From Luteibacter yeojuensis (GTDB lineage Bacteria; Pseudomonadota; Gammaproteobacteria; Xanthomonadales; Rhodanobacteraceae), in NCBI RefSeq assembly GCF_011742875.1, contig NZ_JAAQTL010000001.1, positions 1,116,001 through 1,180,000 of the forward strand: a DNA stretch of 64,000 bases. The letters run 5' to 3'. Numbering within the stretch: position 1 is the stretch's first letter; each line of letters starts with the position of its first letter. The position numbers and the translations under genes were made by a program. The notes below the pieces were generated by a model. The model was not told where the DNA came from. It worked only from the letters and a program-made list of their open reading frames with translations, and searched no databases. Shown piece after piece: positions 52,749 to 62,022 of this stretch.

Positions 52749-53403
52749 GTTCCACCAGCCCCGCGGGCGACAGCACGAGCGAGCGATCGGCCACGGCTGC
52801 CGCCACCGTCGAATGGGTGACCAGCAGGACCGCGGCTCCCGCGTGCCTGACCTGCTCCACGAACAGGGCGAGCGTGCGGGCCGCCGTATCGGGATCGAGG
52901 TTCCCCGTGGGCTCGTCGGCGAGAATCAGGTCCGGACGATGCACGAGGGCGCGGGCGACGGCCACACGCTGCAGCTCGCCACCGGAGAGTTCCCGCGGAT
53001 AGGCGTCGTCCCGGCCACCGAGGCCGACCGATTCGAGCATGGCCTTGGCCGCGGCAAGCGATTCGTCGGCCTCGCGCCCTTGCAGGGCCAGGGGCAGGGC
53101 CACGTTATGAGCGAGGTCGAGGTGCGGCAGCACATGAAAGGCCTGGAACACGAAGCCGATGCGATCCCGCCGCAGCCGCGTTCGGCCGTCGTCGTCGAGG
53201 CTGGCGATGTCCGTACCGGCGATATGCACGCTCCCGGCATCGGGCGAATCGAGCCCCGCGACAAGGTTCAGCAGGGTCGATTTCCCCGCGCCCGACTCGC
53301 CGGTGATGGCGACGAACTCGCCCGGGGCCAGCGCAAGGTCGATGCCCCTGAAGAGGGTCCTGCCACCAGGCACCGTCTTGACCAGACCGGAAACGTGCAG
53401 CAT
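52741..53403 (-). CDS. ABC transporter ATPase, LolD/MacB type
   Basis: A 220-residue ATP-binding subunit. Walker A is GESGAGKST (about 35-43), the Q loop is FVFQAFHV, the signature is [15 protein letters not shown] and Walker B is [12 protein letters not shown]. It powers the adjacent large FtsX-type permease; with AttH it forms a three-gene exporter operon. ATG is at 53403. The stretch from 53404 to 53499 separates it from the polysaccharide operon. Confidence 0.92.
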   Translation of the reverse strand: MLHVSGLVKTVPGGRTLFRGIDLALAPGEFVAITGESGAGKSTLLNLVAGLDSPDAGSVHIAGTDIASLDDDGRTRLRRDRIGFVFQAFHVLPHLDLAHNVALPLALQGREADESLAAAKAMLESVGLGGRDDAYPRELSGGELQRVAVARALVHRPDLILADEPTGNLDPDTAARTLALFVEQVRHAGAAVLLVTHSTVAAAVADRSLVLSPAGLVERA

Positions 53404-53499
53404 CGGGGAACCCCGGAAGCAAAGAAGGGAGTTTAACCCGCTACCGGCATGCCGCTTGAAGCCGATCTCCGCAAGGCTGCCCCCGCATCCGTGGCGCGC

Positions 53500-54633
53500 T
53501 CAGCCCTGCTTCCGCGCACGCAAATCCGCGCGCACGCGATGCAGCCCCCGGTAGAGCCAGCGTACCGGTGCATAGACACCGAAGCCCGCCGTCGCGCGCG
53601 TGGGCCGCACCACGTAGAGGGAGCCGCAGGGATCGCCGCGGGTCGAGAGCAACCGCTTGTACTGGTTGTCGCCATAACCGAAGCTGATGCGTTCGCCCGG
53701 GAAGCGGTCGATCAGGGCGCGCACGGCCTGGAACACGGCCACCGAGCCTAACCCTATCTTCGCCACTTCCTCGTCGTAGCCGAGGTCGTCGACGAGGTAC
53801 GTTCCCCCGATGCGGTACCCATGCACGTAGGCGAGCGGACGGCCGTCCCGTACCACCACATGACCGACGAGATGGCCCGCCCCGGCGAGGCGCCGGAACA
53901 AGGCGAGACGTTCAGGCGCTTCCCAATCGATCGGCAGGTCGTCGTGGTGCCACGTGCGCGCATACACCTCGTTCATGAGGCGGCAGTACTCGGCCATGGA
54001 CTCGCCGGTATCGAACACGTACAACGCGGCGTCGCCGCCCAGCTTGCGATAGGCGCGGCCGACGCGCTGGACCTGGTCGGTACGCTGTTTCTTTCCCATG
54101 CCGGCCAGCCAGTCGTCCGACGACGCCTGCGGCTCGATCGACCAGTGCACCTGGTCCAGCAGGTTCGCCGCCACGGTGCGGAAGCCACCATGACCGGAAA
54201 GCGCCCTGGCGAAGCGGTTCGGCAGGTCGGCTTCCTGGATGCGGACGACGCAAACCCCCGTGTCGCCGGCCAGTTGTCGCGTCACGACGAGCTCGACGGT
54301 GTCGCGCTCGTCGTCGCCCGCCACGACGCCGCTGCCGAGCAGGCGCAGGGCGGCACCACGATAGAGGCGCACCCGGCGCCCCGCCAGGTCGAGGCGCGCC
54401 GTATGCTCGATGGCGAGCATCGCCAGGTAACCCGCCACCTGCCCCGCCCCGTTCCGCACCACGATCACGTGGGGCACGGTGCCGTCGTGGCGACTGACCA
54501 CTTCATATTCGATCCAGTCGGGATGCTGCACGATGCCGCTCGCGGCACCCGGCCGTTCGGCCACGCTTGCGAGTTCGTCGCGCAAGGCGCGCAGCTCGTC
54601 GAGGGTATGCAGGGTGGAGCAGACGTAGTTCAT
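53500..54633 (-). CDS. FemAB/GNAT-like acyltransferase of exopolysaccharide locus
   Basis: A 377-residue protein of the acetyltransferase-6/FemAB type, like the FemAB-related proteins of PEP-CTERM loci. The second half carries the fold: AEYCRLMNEVYARTWHHDD, GHVVVRDGRPLAYVHGYR and FGYGDNQYKRLLSTRG. It probably modifies a sugar or amino-sugar intermediate. Its ATG overlaps the flippase stop (ATGA). It is the last gene seen in the long minus-strand operon. Confidence 0.75.
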   Translation of the reverse strand: MNYVCSTLHTLDELRALRDELASVAERPGAASGIVQHPDWIEYEVVSRHDGTVPHVIVVRNGAGQVAGYLAMLAIEHTARLDLAGRRVRLYRGAALRLLGSGVVAGDDERDTVELVVTRQLAGDTGVCVVRIQEADLPNRFARALSGHGGFRTVAANLLDQVHWSIEPQASSDDWLAGMGKKQRTDQVQRVGRAYRKLGGDAALYVFDTGESMAEYCRLMNEVYARTWHHDDLPIDWEAPERLALFRRLAGAGHLVGHVVVRDGRPLAYVHGYRIGGTYLVDDLGYDEEVAKIGLGSVAVFQAVRALIDRFPGERISFGYGDNQYKRLLSTRGDPCGSLYVVRPTRATAGFGVYAPVRWLYRGLHRVRADLRARKQG

Positions 54634-56177
54634 GGGCTGGCCTTCGCCACCGGCGGATGGACGAACTCGAGGACACGGACGAGGACACGGCCGGGCGGAC
54701 CCAGGCGCCGGCCGATGCCGGTCATCAACTGGAAGTCGTCGCCGGTCCAGTAGCGCGCGAGCATGCTTCCCGGCACATAGAGGACGGTGAACACCGCCGC
54801 GCCCACGAGGAAGCCCAGGCGCGATGGCGTGGCCGCCGTGGCGGCCCACGCGGCAAGGGTGGCCACGAGGCCCACGGCGAACAGACGCGACATCGCCGCC
54901 ACCGGCAGCCCGCCGCTGGTGGCCTTGCGCAGGTAATGGATGGCGAGCGCCATCTCGACCATGCGCGTCCCGGCATACGTCAGCACCGCGCCGGCGAGCC
55001 CGAAGGGCGGCACCAGCGCGATGCCGAGCACCGCGTTGGCGATCAACGCGACGACCGCTATGCGGATACGGTCGTCCTGGCGGTCCACCACGGTCTGGAA
55101 CGCGGCGATGCCGTTGCCGATGAGCAGCAGTCCGCCGAGGACGAGCGTGGCCTCGATGGCGGGAATCGCATCCACGTAACGGGTCCCGTACATCAGCCGC
55201 ACGATCTCGGGCGTGGTGACGAGGCCCAATCCGGCGATGGCGATACCCACGGCCCAGTAGAACCGCGTGGCCTCGGAGAGGAAGCGCGCGGCGCGGGCCG
55301 TGCCGCTCTCGCCGTACGTCTTCGCCATGTACGGAAGCAAGGTGGACGTGAGGCCCACGGAAAAAAGCTGTACCGCGCCGCGGGTGAGCGTGCCTGCGAT
55401 GGCGAAATAACCCACGGCCACGGAACCCGTGAACGTGGTGAGCAGGAACACTTCGATGGTGCCGATACGGAACGATCCCATCAGCACGAGTGCGGCCGTG
55501 AGGCGCAGGTGGCGATTCACGCGCGCGGTCACCGAGGGCGGGATGGGGCCGCTGGCGTACGGGCGGCAGCAGCGCCGATAAGCGACGCGGTTGACGAGGT
55601 TCAGCAGGAGGCAAGCGACAGCGAACAGGGCGACGAAGGACACGAGGTCGGCATGCAGGAACATCGCCGCGAGAACGAGGAGCATGCCGACGATGCCGCC
55701 GACCACCGTCGCGACCGCTTCCGGCTCGAAGCGTTCCTGGCCCTTGCCTATCGCCACGAGCATGGCGTAGTTGGCCTTCGCGACGACCGCCACCACGACG
55801 AGGCCCATGATCGGCAGCAGCGAGCCTTCCCACTCCGACGGGCGGAACAGCCAGCCCACGAGGATGAACAAACCGATGACGACCAGCGAGCTGACCGTCT
55901 GGATACGCGAGAAGCGCGCGGCGAGATGCGCGGCGAGGGCCGGATCGCCCATGCCGTCGGCTTCGGCGATGAACTTCGTCGAGGAGGTGGTCAACGCATG
56001 GTTGGAGCAGACGATGAGCCAGCCGCAGAGCCAGACCGTGAACGCGTAGCGGCCGAACTCGGATGGACCGAGGGAGCGCGCGATCCACACGCTCATCAGC
56101 AGCCCGAGCGCGTATTCGACGTACGTGGACACCGTGACGATGCCGACGCTGCGGAGGACGGCGAGGCGGCGGTTCAT
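54630..56177 (-). CDS. Wzx-type polysaccharide flippase
   Basis: A 515-residue membrane protein with about 13-14 helices of the MOP/polysaccharide transporter family. The N-terminal pattern VSTYVEYALGLLMSVWIARS and SLGPSEFGRYAF is typical. It would flip lipid-linked repeat units across the inner membrane. Four-base overlaps join it to the genes on both sides, so translation is coupled throughout this operon. Confidence 0.88.
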   Translation of the reverse strand: MNRRLAVLRSVGIVTVSTYVEYALGLLMSVWIARSLGPSEFGRYAFTVWLCGWLIVCSNHALTTSSTKFIAEADGMGDPALAAHLAARFSRIQTVSSLVVIGLFILVGWLFRPSEWEGSLLPIMGLVVVAVVAKANYAMLVAIGKGQERFEPEAVATVVGGIVGMLLVLAAMFLHADLVSFVALFAVACLLLNLVNRVAYRRCCRPYASGPIPPSVTARVNRHLRLTAALVLMGSFRIGTIEVFLLTTFTGSVAVGYFAIAGTLTRGAVQLFSVGLTSTLLPYMAKTYGESGTARAARFLSEATRFYWAVGIAIAGLGLVTTPEIVRLMYGTRYVDAIPAIEATLVLGGLLLIGNGIAAFQTVVDRQDDRIRIAVVALIANAVLGIALVPPFGLAGAVLTYAGTRMVEMALAIHYLRKATSGGLPVAAMSRLFAVGLVATLAAWAATAATPSRLGFLVGAAVFTVLYVPGSMLARYWTGDDFQLMTGIGRRLGPPGRVLVRVLEFVHPPVAKASP

Positions 56178-57994
56178 GGCGCCGCACTCCCTGCCCTTGT
56201 GGGAACGACGGGGATGGACGCGAGGCCGGCGCCGGCCGGTTGCGCCATCATCCATTGGGCCACTCCGGCGCCGCGGTTGTTCCAGTTGAAGCGGCGCACC
56301 GTGTCGGAGATGGCGGCGCAGGCCGGGCTGTAGGACGCCTTCAGCGCGCCGAACCGCTTCTTCAGCGCCGCGGCCTGCGCCGCGTCCTTCTCGAAGTACC
56401 ATGCCGCGGCGACGGGCAGGCCGAGTTCGACGTTGTGGCCGTCGCTGTACCAACCTTCGCTTTCCTGGATCTTCACCAACGCGCTCGTCTTCGCCGTCGA
56501 CGAGGACCAGTACCAGGCGATGAGGCCTCCCGGTCCGGAACAGTCGTTGCGCCAGTCGTGCGCCGACGCCAACACGCCGGCGTCGATCCAGCCATGACGC
56601 TCGAGGTAGCGGCCGAAGTCCACGATCATCCCGGGAATGCGGGGATCGGCGGTGACGAGCCACGCGTGCCACAGTCCGTCGACGATGTTCTCGCTCATCC
56701 ACGGCGATGCGCCGCGTACGTCGTCGGCGCCGTCGGGGTCGTTCTCGTGCACGTTCCAGCTGTTGCGCCACGAACCGTCGTCGCCCAGGCCGTCGGGATT
56801 CCTGCGCTGGTGGTCGTACAGCCAGCCCACCCGCGCATCGATGCGCTCGCGGTAACGCGCTTCGCCGGTCAGCTCATAGGCCGCGACGGTCTCGACGAGG
56901 CCGAGGCCCGCGAGGCGTTCGGTGAAGTAGTCCTTCGGATGCCGATAAGGACCCGGCGGCCCGTTCCATCCGCCGCTCTCCCACAAGTCGGCCATCTTCG
57001 CGAGGGTGGGCGCGTCGTGCATGGAGTCGTCGCCGGTCAGCGCCACGGCGAGCAGGATCGGTTCGATGTAGACGTATTTCACGTCGCAAGGCTTGCCGTC
57101 CGGCAGCCAGCCGCCGCCGCAGGAAGGGCTCACCGGCAGGCCGTCGCGCTTGATGCCCGCCATGTACCAGCGATAGCTGGCCTCGGCCGCTTCCAGGTAG
57201 TCGGCGCGACCGGTGCGCACATAGGCCTTGAACAGCGTGGTCGGCCGATCGAAGAGCCAGGCCGTCGTGTCGTTCGTGGGCATCGCCTCCGCCCAGCGGA
57301 ACTGCGCATCGACATAACGGGCGTACGGCTCGTCGCGCGACGCCACCGATTGCGGGCCGGCGACGAGCGACGCCGTGAGCCAGCCGGGGTCGAGTGTCGC
57401 CAGCGCGGCGGGCTTGCCGTGGACGAGGCCTTCGCCGTACGCCCAGCCCGTCGCGTCCCGGGTTCGCGGGGCGTCGAACGAGAAAGAATAGATGCCGGGC
57501 GGTCCGTGGAACTGCGCGCGCACCGCGCGTATGCCGCCGTCACGGAAATGCCAGGCGAGCATGGGCTTCACCGCCGCGGGTACCTCGTTCCCGTGGTTGT
57601 CGAGTATCCGCACCTCGCCCGCGTCGCGCAGAAGTCCGGGTGGGAAAGGAATGCCGACCGTCACGGGAAGATCGTCGCCCTTCCCCCCCGCCACGCGGTG
57701 CACTTCGATTCGCCGCGCGCCCTTCCCGCGTACTCCTGCAGGAGCCGCCATGGCGGCGAGGAGAACCTGCCGCACCGCTTCGTCGCTTCGTTGGCTTCTT
57801 GCCGCTGTGGCGCCGGCTGCGGGGGCGTTGTTCGCCGCCGCCCTGTTCGGAAACGATGCGAAGGCGACGGCGAGCACGCAGCCGAGCACGATCAGGATAT
57901 GGCGAAGAAGCATCGGGGAGCCGGAAGGCGAAGGCGATTCCGCCTCGCGCAGGAGCCTGCGCCGACGGGCGTTCGGGTACGCGCGTGCGTTCAT
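56174..57994 (-). CDS. Secreted protein of unknown family in exopolysaccharide operon
   Basis: A 606-residue precursor starting at the ATGA overlap with galE; an internal ATG (57913) gives a more normal signal peptide (MLLRHILIVLGCVLAVAFA). The mature protein has many Trp-rich helical repeats such as ASYRWYMAGIKRDGL, GWLYDHQRRNPDGLG and AHDWRNDCSGPGG, suggesting an alpha/alpha-toroid as in polysaccharide lyases and glycosidases. A stretch near residue 58-85 (ARSQRSDEAVRQ) is encoded by a dispersed repeat. A depolymerase or lyase role is a guess. Confidence 0.7.
   Translation of the reverse strand: MNARAYPNARRRRLLREAESPSPSGSPMLLRHILIVLGCVLAVAFASFPNRAAANNAPAAGATAARSQRSDEAVRQVLLAAMAAPAGVRGKGARRIEVHRVAGGKGDDLPVTVGIPFPPGLLRDAGEVRILDNHGNEVPAAVKPMLAWHFRDGGIRAVRAQFHGPPGIYSFSFDAPRTRDATGWAYGEGLVHGKPAALATLDPGWLTASLVAGPQSVASRDEPYARYVDAQFRWAEAMPTNDTTAWLFDRPTTLFKAYVRTGRADYLEAAEASYRWYMAGIKRDGLPVSPSCGGGWLPDGKPCDVKYVYIEPILLAVALTGDDSMHDAPTLAKMADLWESGGWNGPPGPYRHPKDYFTERLAGLGLVETVAAYELTGEARYRERIDARVGWLYDHQRRNPDGLGDDGSWRNSWNVHENDPDGADDVRGASPWMSENIVDGLWHAWLVTADPRIPGMIVDFGRYLERHGWIDAGVLASAHDWRNDCSGPGGLIAWYWSSSTAKTSALVKIQESEGWYSDGHNVELGLPVAAAWYFEKDAAQAAALKKRFGALKASYSPACAAISDTVRRFNWNNRGAGVAQWMMAQPAGAGLASIPVVPTRAGSAAP
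57738..57820. repeat. Dispersed inverted repeat, copy inside a coding sequence
   Basis: GCAGGAGCCGCCATGGCGGC at the left is inverted by GCCGCTGTGGCGCCGGC near the right, and CGTCGCTTCGTTGGCTTCT in the middle is identical to the copy at 729-810. It lies in frame within the secreted-protein gene, just after the signal peptide. The reading frame through it encodes ARSQRSD, the same peptide as at the NUDIX C-terminus. Confidence 0.8.
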
Positions 57995-58995
57995 GCCACC
58001 GACGCGGCGCGAAAGCTGTTTCCCGCCAGGCGGTGTTCCCAGGACAAGGCGGTGCGCACGATGAGGTCCAGGTCGTCGTAGCAAGGTTCCCAGCCGAGCG
58101 CCTCGCGCAGCCGGTCGCTGCGGGCGATCAGTTTAGGAATGTCTCCCGGCCGCCGTGGCAGCTCCACCACGTTCAGGCGATGCCCCGCGGCCCGCGCCAC
58201 CGCCTCGACCACTTCGCGTACGCTGTATCCGTGGCCGTAGCCGCAGTTGAGCGTGAGGCAATCGCCGCCGGCACGCAGATGGTCGAGCGCGCGCAGGTGC
58301 GCCGCCGCGAGGTCTTCCACGTGGATGAAGTCGCGCACGCCCGTGCCGTCCGGGGTATCGTAATCGGTGCCGTAGATCGAGATGGAAGGCCGCTTGCCCA
58401 CCGCGTGCTCGCAGGCCACCTTGATCAGCAGCGTGGCCTGCGGCGTGGAATGGCCGATGCGGCCGAGCGGATCGCACCCGGCCACGTTGAAGTACCGGAG
58501 GATGACGTGGCGCATGGCGCCGGTGGCGCACCAGTCGCGCAGCATCGTCTCGGACATCAGCTTCGACGTTCCATACGGATTGATCGGCCGCGTCGGCGTG
58601 TCCTCGTCCGCCACGCCGGCCTCGGTGCTGCCGTAGACCGCCGCCGTCGAAGAGAAGATGAACTTGTCGATGCCTGCCCGCGCACAGCAGGCAAGCAGGT
58701 TGCGCGTGTTGCCGGTGTTGTTCCCGTAGTACTTCAGCGGATCGCTCACCGACTCCGGCACGACGGTATGGGCGGCGAAATGCAGCACCGCGTCCACGCG
58801 GTGGGCCTCGAGTACCCGCGACACCAGTTCGATGTCGCCGACGTTGCCCTCCACGAACGACGCGCCCCGCACCGCTTCGCGGAAGCCCGTGGAGAGGTTG
58901 TCGATCACCACCACGCGATCGCCCCGTTCCACCAGCTGCTGCACCGTATGGCTGCCGATATAGCCGGCACCGCCCGTGACGAGAACCGAGTTCAT
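57991..58995 (-). CDS. galE: UDP-glucose 4-epimerase
   Basis: A 334-residue short-chain dehydrogenase-type enzyme that interconverts UDP-glucose and UDP-galactose for polysaccharide synthesis. NAD binding is through TGGAGYIGSH (7-16); catalytic Ser and Tyr-x3-Lys are in SSTAAVYG and YGTSK. DFIHVEDLAAAHL is the conserved sugar-binding region. It is coupled on both sides by ATGA overlaps. It could also act on N-acetyl forms. Confidence 0.93.
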   Translation of the reverse strand: MNSVLVTGGAGYIGSHTVQQLVERGDRVVVIDNLSTGFREAVRGASFVEGNVGDIELVSRVLEAHRVDAVLHFAAHTVVPESVSDPLKYYGNNTGNTRNLLACCARAGIDKFIFSSTAAVYGSTEAGVADEDTPTRPINPYGTSKLMSETMLRDWCATGAMRHVILRYFNVAGCDPLGRIGHSTPQATLLIKVACEHAVGKRPSISIYGTDYDTPDGTGVRDFIHVEDLAAAHLRALDHLRAGGDCLTLNCGYGHGYSVREVVEAVARAAGHRLNVVELPRRPGDIPKLIARSDRLREALGWEPCYDDLDLIVRTALSWEHRLAGNSFRAASVA

Positions 58996-59825
58996 GCGTG
59001 CCTCCCGGCGACGGCCGGTGGGAAATTGCGTGTCAGCCAGCCGCCGATTCCGTCGAGGAGCCGGGCACGGTCGCCGGTGAGGATGTACGTATGGTCGGTT
59101 TCGGCGACATATCGCGTGGTCACCGCCGGGTGGTCCATCACCCTGCCGAAGCACTCGCGGAACTGCCGCGCGTGATTGAAGTAGTTGCTGATGCCGCCGG
59201 AATAGACGAGGTAGAGCTTCATGCCTCGCGCGACCATGCCGGTGAAGTCGGCGATCACTTCCTCGCGCGGTGCCGGTGCCACGGCGAAGACGGGCTCCGA
59301 GGCGGGTTTCGCGGCGGCCGCCTCAGCCCCGCGGCGGCGCAGGAGCCGCGACCACCGGCCGGGATCGACCAGGCGTGGAAGGTAATGGCGCAGCTTGTAG
59401 CCGAGGGTGCGGTAGGCGTATCCGTCGAGGAACACCGCACCGGACACGCGCGGATCGGTGGCCGCGACGATATGCGCGTTCTGCGCGCCGGAGCAGAGGC
59501 CCACCAACACGAAGCGCTCGCAACCCGCGCGTTCCTTCAGGAGGGTCATGGCATCGTCGAGGTCGGCGCACACCTGTTGCGTGCGGGTCTGCCCGCCGCC
59601 GGTCGCGCTGCTGTCGCCGAGCGTGGAAAGGTCGAAGCGGAGCGTGGGGTATCCCGCCGCATTGAGCTGCCGGGTCAACTCCACATGCAGACGGAACGGA
59701 CCGATGCGATGGACCAGCCCCGCGTTGAGCACGATCACGCCCGTTTCGCCCACCGCGCCTTCCGGCACGCCGGCGATGCCGACCAGATGCCGGCCGCGAC
59801 CGAAGCGATGGGCTTCCTCGCGCAT
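58992..59825 (-). CDS. Alpha/beta hydrolase (PEP-CTERM-associated hydrolase 1-like)
   Basis: A 277-residue alpha/beta hydrolase. The nucleophile elbow reads VGLCSGAQ, so cysteine rather than serine takes the nucleophile place in the G-x-nuc-x-G motif; the later histidine is in ETDHTYIL. It starts at the TGATG overlap with the gene upstream. Related proteins are found in exosortase-linked exopolysaccharide loci; the substrate is unknown. Confidence 0.8.
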   Translation of the reverse strand: MREEAHRFGRGRHLVGIAGVPEGAVGETGVIVLNAGLVHRIGPFRLHVELTRQLNAAGYPTLRFDLSTLGDSSATGGGQTRTQQVCADLDDAMTLLKERAGCERFVLVGLCSGAQNAHIVAATDPRVSGAVFLDGYAYRTLGYKLRHYLPRLVDPGRWSRLLRRRGAEAAAAKPASEPVFAVAPAPREEVIADFTGMVARGMKLYLVYSGGISNYFNHARQFRECFGRVMDHPAVTTRYVAETDHTYILTGDRARLLDGIGGWLTRNFPPAVAGRHA

Positions 59826-60607
59826 CACGCGCTCTCCTTCAGGCGGCCGCTGACGGCCTGGATCAACGGTTGCGAGAGGATCGCCGTCTCCAGGCGGCGC
59901 AGGTCATTCCACGGCGTGGGCGGGGATATACCGGCGACCTTTCCACGCGGCGAAGCGAGCCGGTCCCAGCGCGAGGCTTCCCATTCGGGCAAGGAGTCCA
60001 GTACCAGCATGGGCACGTTCGGCGCGCCGAGGGTCAACGCGGACAACTGTCCGCGCAGGCGGTCGCCGATGTCGAAGCCGAGCCATTGCTCGGCGACATC
60101 GGCATGGCTGCGCGGCCGTGTGAAGCGCTCCGCGTCTTCGCGCAAGGCGGCCTGCATGGCATCGAGGGCGGCCACATAGCCGTCGCCGTCCAGCACCGGG
60201 TCCCAGGCGATCACTTCGCCCAGGCGCGCGCGATCCGCGGCGCACATGGCGATGCTTCCGCCCAGCCGCGCGCCGAAGCCGATCACGCGGTCGACTCGCG
60301 CACGCTTGCGCAGTTCGGCGGCCGCGACCAAGGTGTCCGCCACGCACCGCTCCCAGTCCACCTCTGCGCTGCCGCCCGACGAGTCGCCGGTGCCGTGGTA
60401 GTCGAAACGCAATACCGCCAGTCCCTCCCGCGCCAGCGTCTGGGCCAGCTGGCGATAGAGGCGATGGCAGCGGATGAGATCCTGGCCGAGCGGCGCGCAC
60501 ATGAGTACCGCGCGGCGCGGCGGCAGGTCCGGCGCGTGGTACATGCCGAAGAGGCCGTCGTCCGGCCCGAAGAAGAAGGGCAGCTCGGCCTCGGGACGCA
60601 TGCTCAT
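59825..60607 (-). CDS. Alpha/beta hydrolase-like protein (PEP-CTERM-associated hydrolase 2-like)
   Basis: A 260-residue protein with the alpha/beta hydrolase fold: APLGQDLIRCHRLYR near the oxyanion loop and FDYHGTGDSSG after strand 4. The elbow reads GFGARLGGS, placing arginine where the nucleophile should be, so normal hydrolase activity is doubtful. ATGA overlap with the upstream barrel gene sets the start at 60607. It may be a non-enzymatic partner of the next hydrolase. Confidence 0.78.
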   Translation of the reverse strand: MSMRPEAELPFFFGPDDGLFGMYHAPDLPPRRAVLMCAPLGQDLIRCHRLYRQLAQTLAREGLAVLRFDYHGTGDSSGGSAEVDWERCVADTLVAAAELRKRARVDRVIGFGARLGGSIAMCAADRARLGEVIAWDPVLDGDGYVAALDAMQAALREDAERFTRPRSHADVAEQWLGFDIGDRLRGQLSALTLGAPNVPMLVLDSLPEWEASRWDRLASPRGKVAGISPPTPWNDLRRLETAILSQPLIQAVSGRLKESA

Positions 60608-61986
60608 CGCCGGTACACCACGCCGACGTAGATGGCGTTCGCGCGATAGTCCTGGCCCGCCGCGGTGCTGCTGCGCCGCTCGCGGGCCACCGAAACCTGC
60701 CCGCTCCAGTGCTGGTTCCACTGCTTGGTGAGGTTCAGGCCCATGCGCACCGTGGTGTCCCTGCGATCGATGGCCTGGTAATCGAGCTTGTCTCCCATGA
60801 GGAAGCCATTGAGGGTGACCGTGGGGCGCAGGCGGTAACCGATGCCGATGCTGATCGCGCGGTCGTTCTGGTCGAAGGTACGGTCGTTGAGGTAGCGCAG
60901 CTTGCTGAAGGACGGGGACACGGTCACGTTCAGGCGGTCGCCACGCCAGTTCCACGACGCATCGAAACGGCGTTCCTTGTAGACGTCCGATCCGATCACG
61001 GCGCTGCCGGTACCGATGCTCGTGCCGGTCCCGTTGCCCAGTCCCCCCGTGTTGGCGAAAGGATCGATCGGCTCGACGCGATCGGCGACGGTGCCGATGC
61101 CGAACGCGCCGGGTGCGGTGATGATGTCCTGCGCGGCGTCGGCATACTGATAGGCGCCGGTGACGACGAAAGCGTTACGCGGCGACGGATCCCAGCCCAG
61201 GCGCATCCGCACCAGGGGCGCCGAGGTCGTGCGGCCGCCATCGAATTCCAGTCGGCTTCCGCCCACGAGGACGTCGGCATCGAAATGCGCCAGCCTGCTC
61301 GTGTAACGGAGGAAGGCTTCCTTGCGATCGTAATCCGCGTCGCTCGGCTGGTTGTCGAAGTGCACGCGCTGGAATTCGACGTTGGCGGAAAGCGTGTCGG
61401 TGGGACTGAGGTCGCGGTATACGCGGAACGCCGCCAACCCTCGCGACGAGTCGAAGTCGTCGACCTTCGAGGCATAGCTGTTGATGTAGCGAAGTTCGAA
61501 CTGGCCGCGCGCCGCCCGGCCGAAGCGCATGCGCAAGGTGGGGCCCACGACCAGCACGTTGGTCTGTTGCTGGTTGTCGGGCGAGTCGCTGGACAGCTGG
61601 TCCACGGGTTGCACGCCGGCATAGTCCTCGACCGAAAAATCCAGCCGGTCGGGCGCGATCGTCCAGTTGCCCTGGCCTGCCAGCTGCGTCTGCAATTGCG
61701 AGTCGAAACGGTTCTGGAGGTATTTCCGGTATTCGACGGTACCGGCCAGGTTGGCCTGGAAGGTCGAACCCAGCTGGGAATATTGGAAGCTCGACCCCGG
61801 TATGAGCACGTTCTCGCTGACCGGGTTGTCCGACGACAGGGCGATGTTGTTGCTGTGCTCGAGCCCGCCATAAAGCGTGTAATTGAGCGTACCGGCCAGG
61901 GTGGCCGAAGGCGCCACCGCGCACAGCGCCAGCAGCGCTGTAGGAAGCGCTTTACCCACGTGGCGGCCTTTCCTTATGTCAAGCAT
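60604..61986 (-). CDS. Outer-membrane beta-barrel protein of exopolysaccharide locus
   Basis: A 460-residue precursor (signal peptide to about ATLAGT). The mature protein is composed of long amphipathic strands rich in Tyr, Arg and Gly and ends in GVVYRR. It resembles the PEP-CTERM-associated outer-membrane proteins and other capsule or exopolysaccharide secretion barrels. It lies between the kinase-like gene (36-base gap) and the hydrolases. It may guide polymer through the outer membrane. Confidence 0.75.
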   Translation of the reverse strand: MLDIRKGRHVGKALPTALLALCAVAPSATLAGTLNYTLYGGLEHSNNIALSSDNPVSENVLIPGSSFQYSQLGSTFQANLAGTVEYRKYLQNRFDSQLQTQLAGQGNWTIAPDRLDFSVEDYAGVQPVDQLSSDSPDNQQQTNVLVVGPTLRMRFGRAARGQFELRYINSYASKVDDFDSSRGLAAFRVYRDLSPTDTLSANVEFQRVHFDNQPSDADYDRKEAFLRYTSRLAHFDADVLVGGSRLEFDGGRTTSAPLVRMRLGWDPSPRNAFVVTGAYQYADAAQDIITAPGAFGIGTVADRVEPIDPFANTGGLGNGTGTSIGTGSAVIGSDVYKERRFDASWNWRGDRLNVTVSPSFSKLRYLNDRTFDQNDRAISIGIGYRLRPTVTLNGFLMGDKLDYQAIDRRDTTVRMGLNLTKQWNQHWSGQVSVARERRSSTAAGQDYRANAIYVGVVYRR

Positions 61987-62022
61987 GATCCCTCCCCTGC
62001 TCCCCTCGTCCCTGGGGTGCGC

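Noticed and set aside
50109..52820. Plus-strand open frame of about 900 codons
   Set aside because: It is antisense to the FtsX-type permease, with low-complexity Arg/His/Gln content and no ribosome-binding site.
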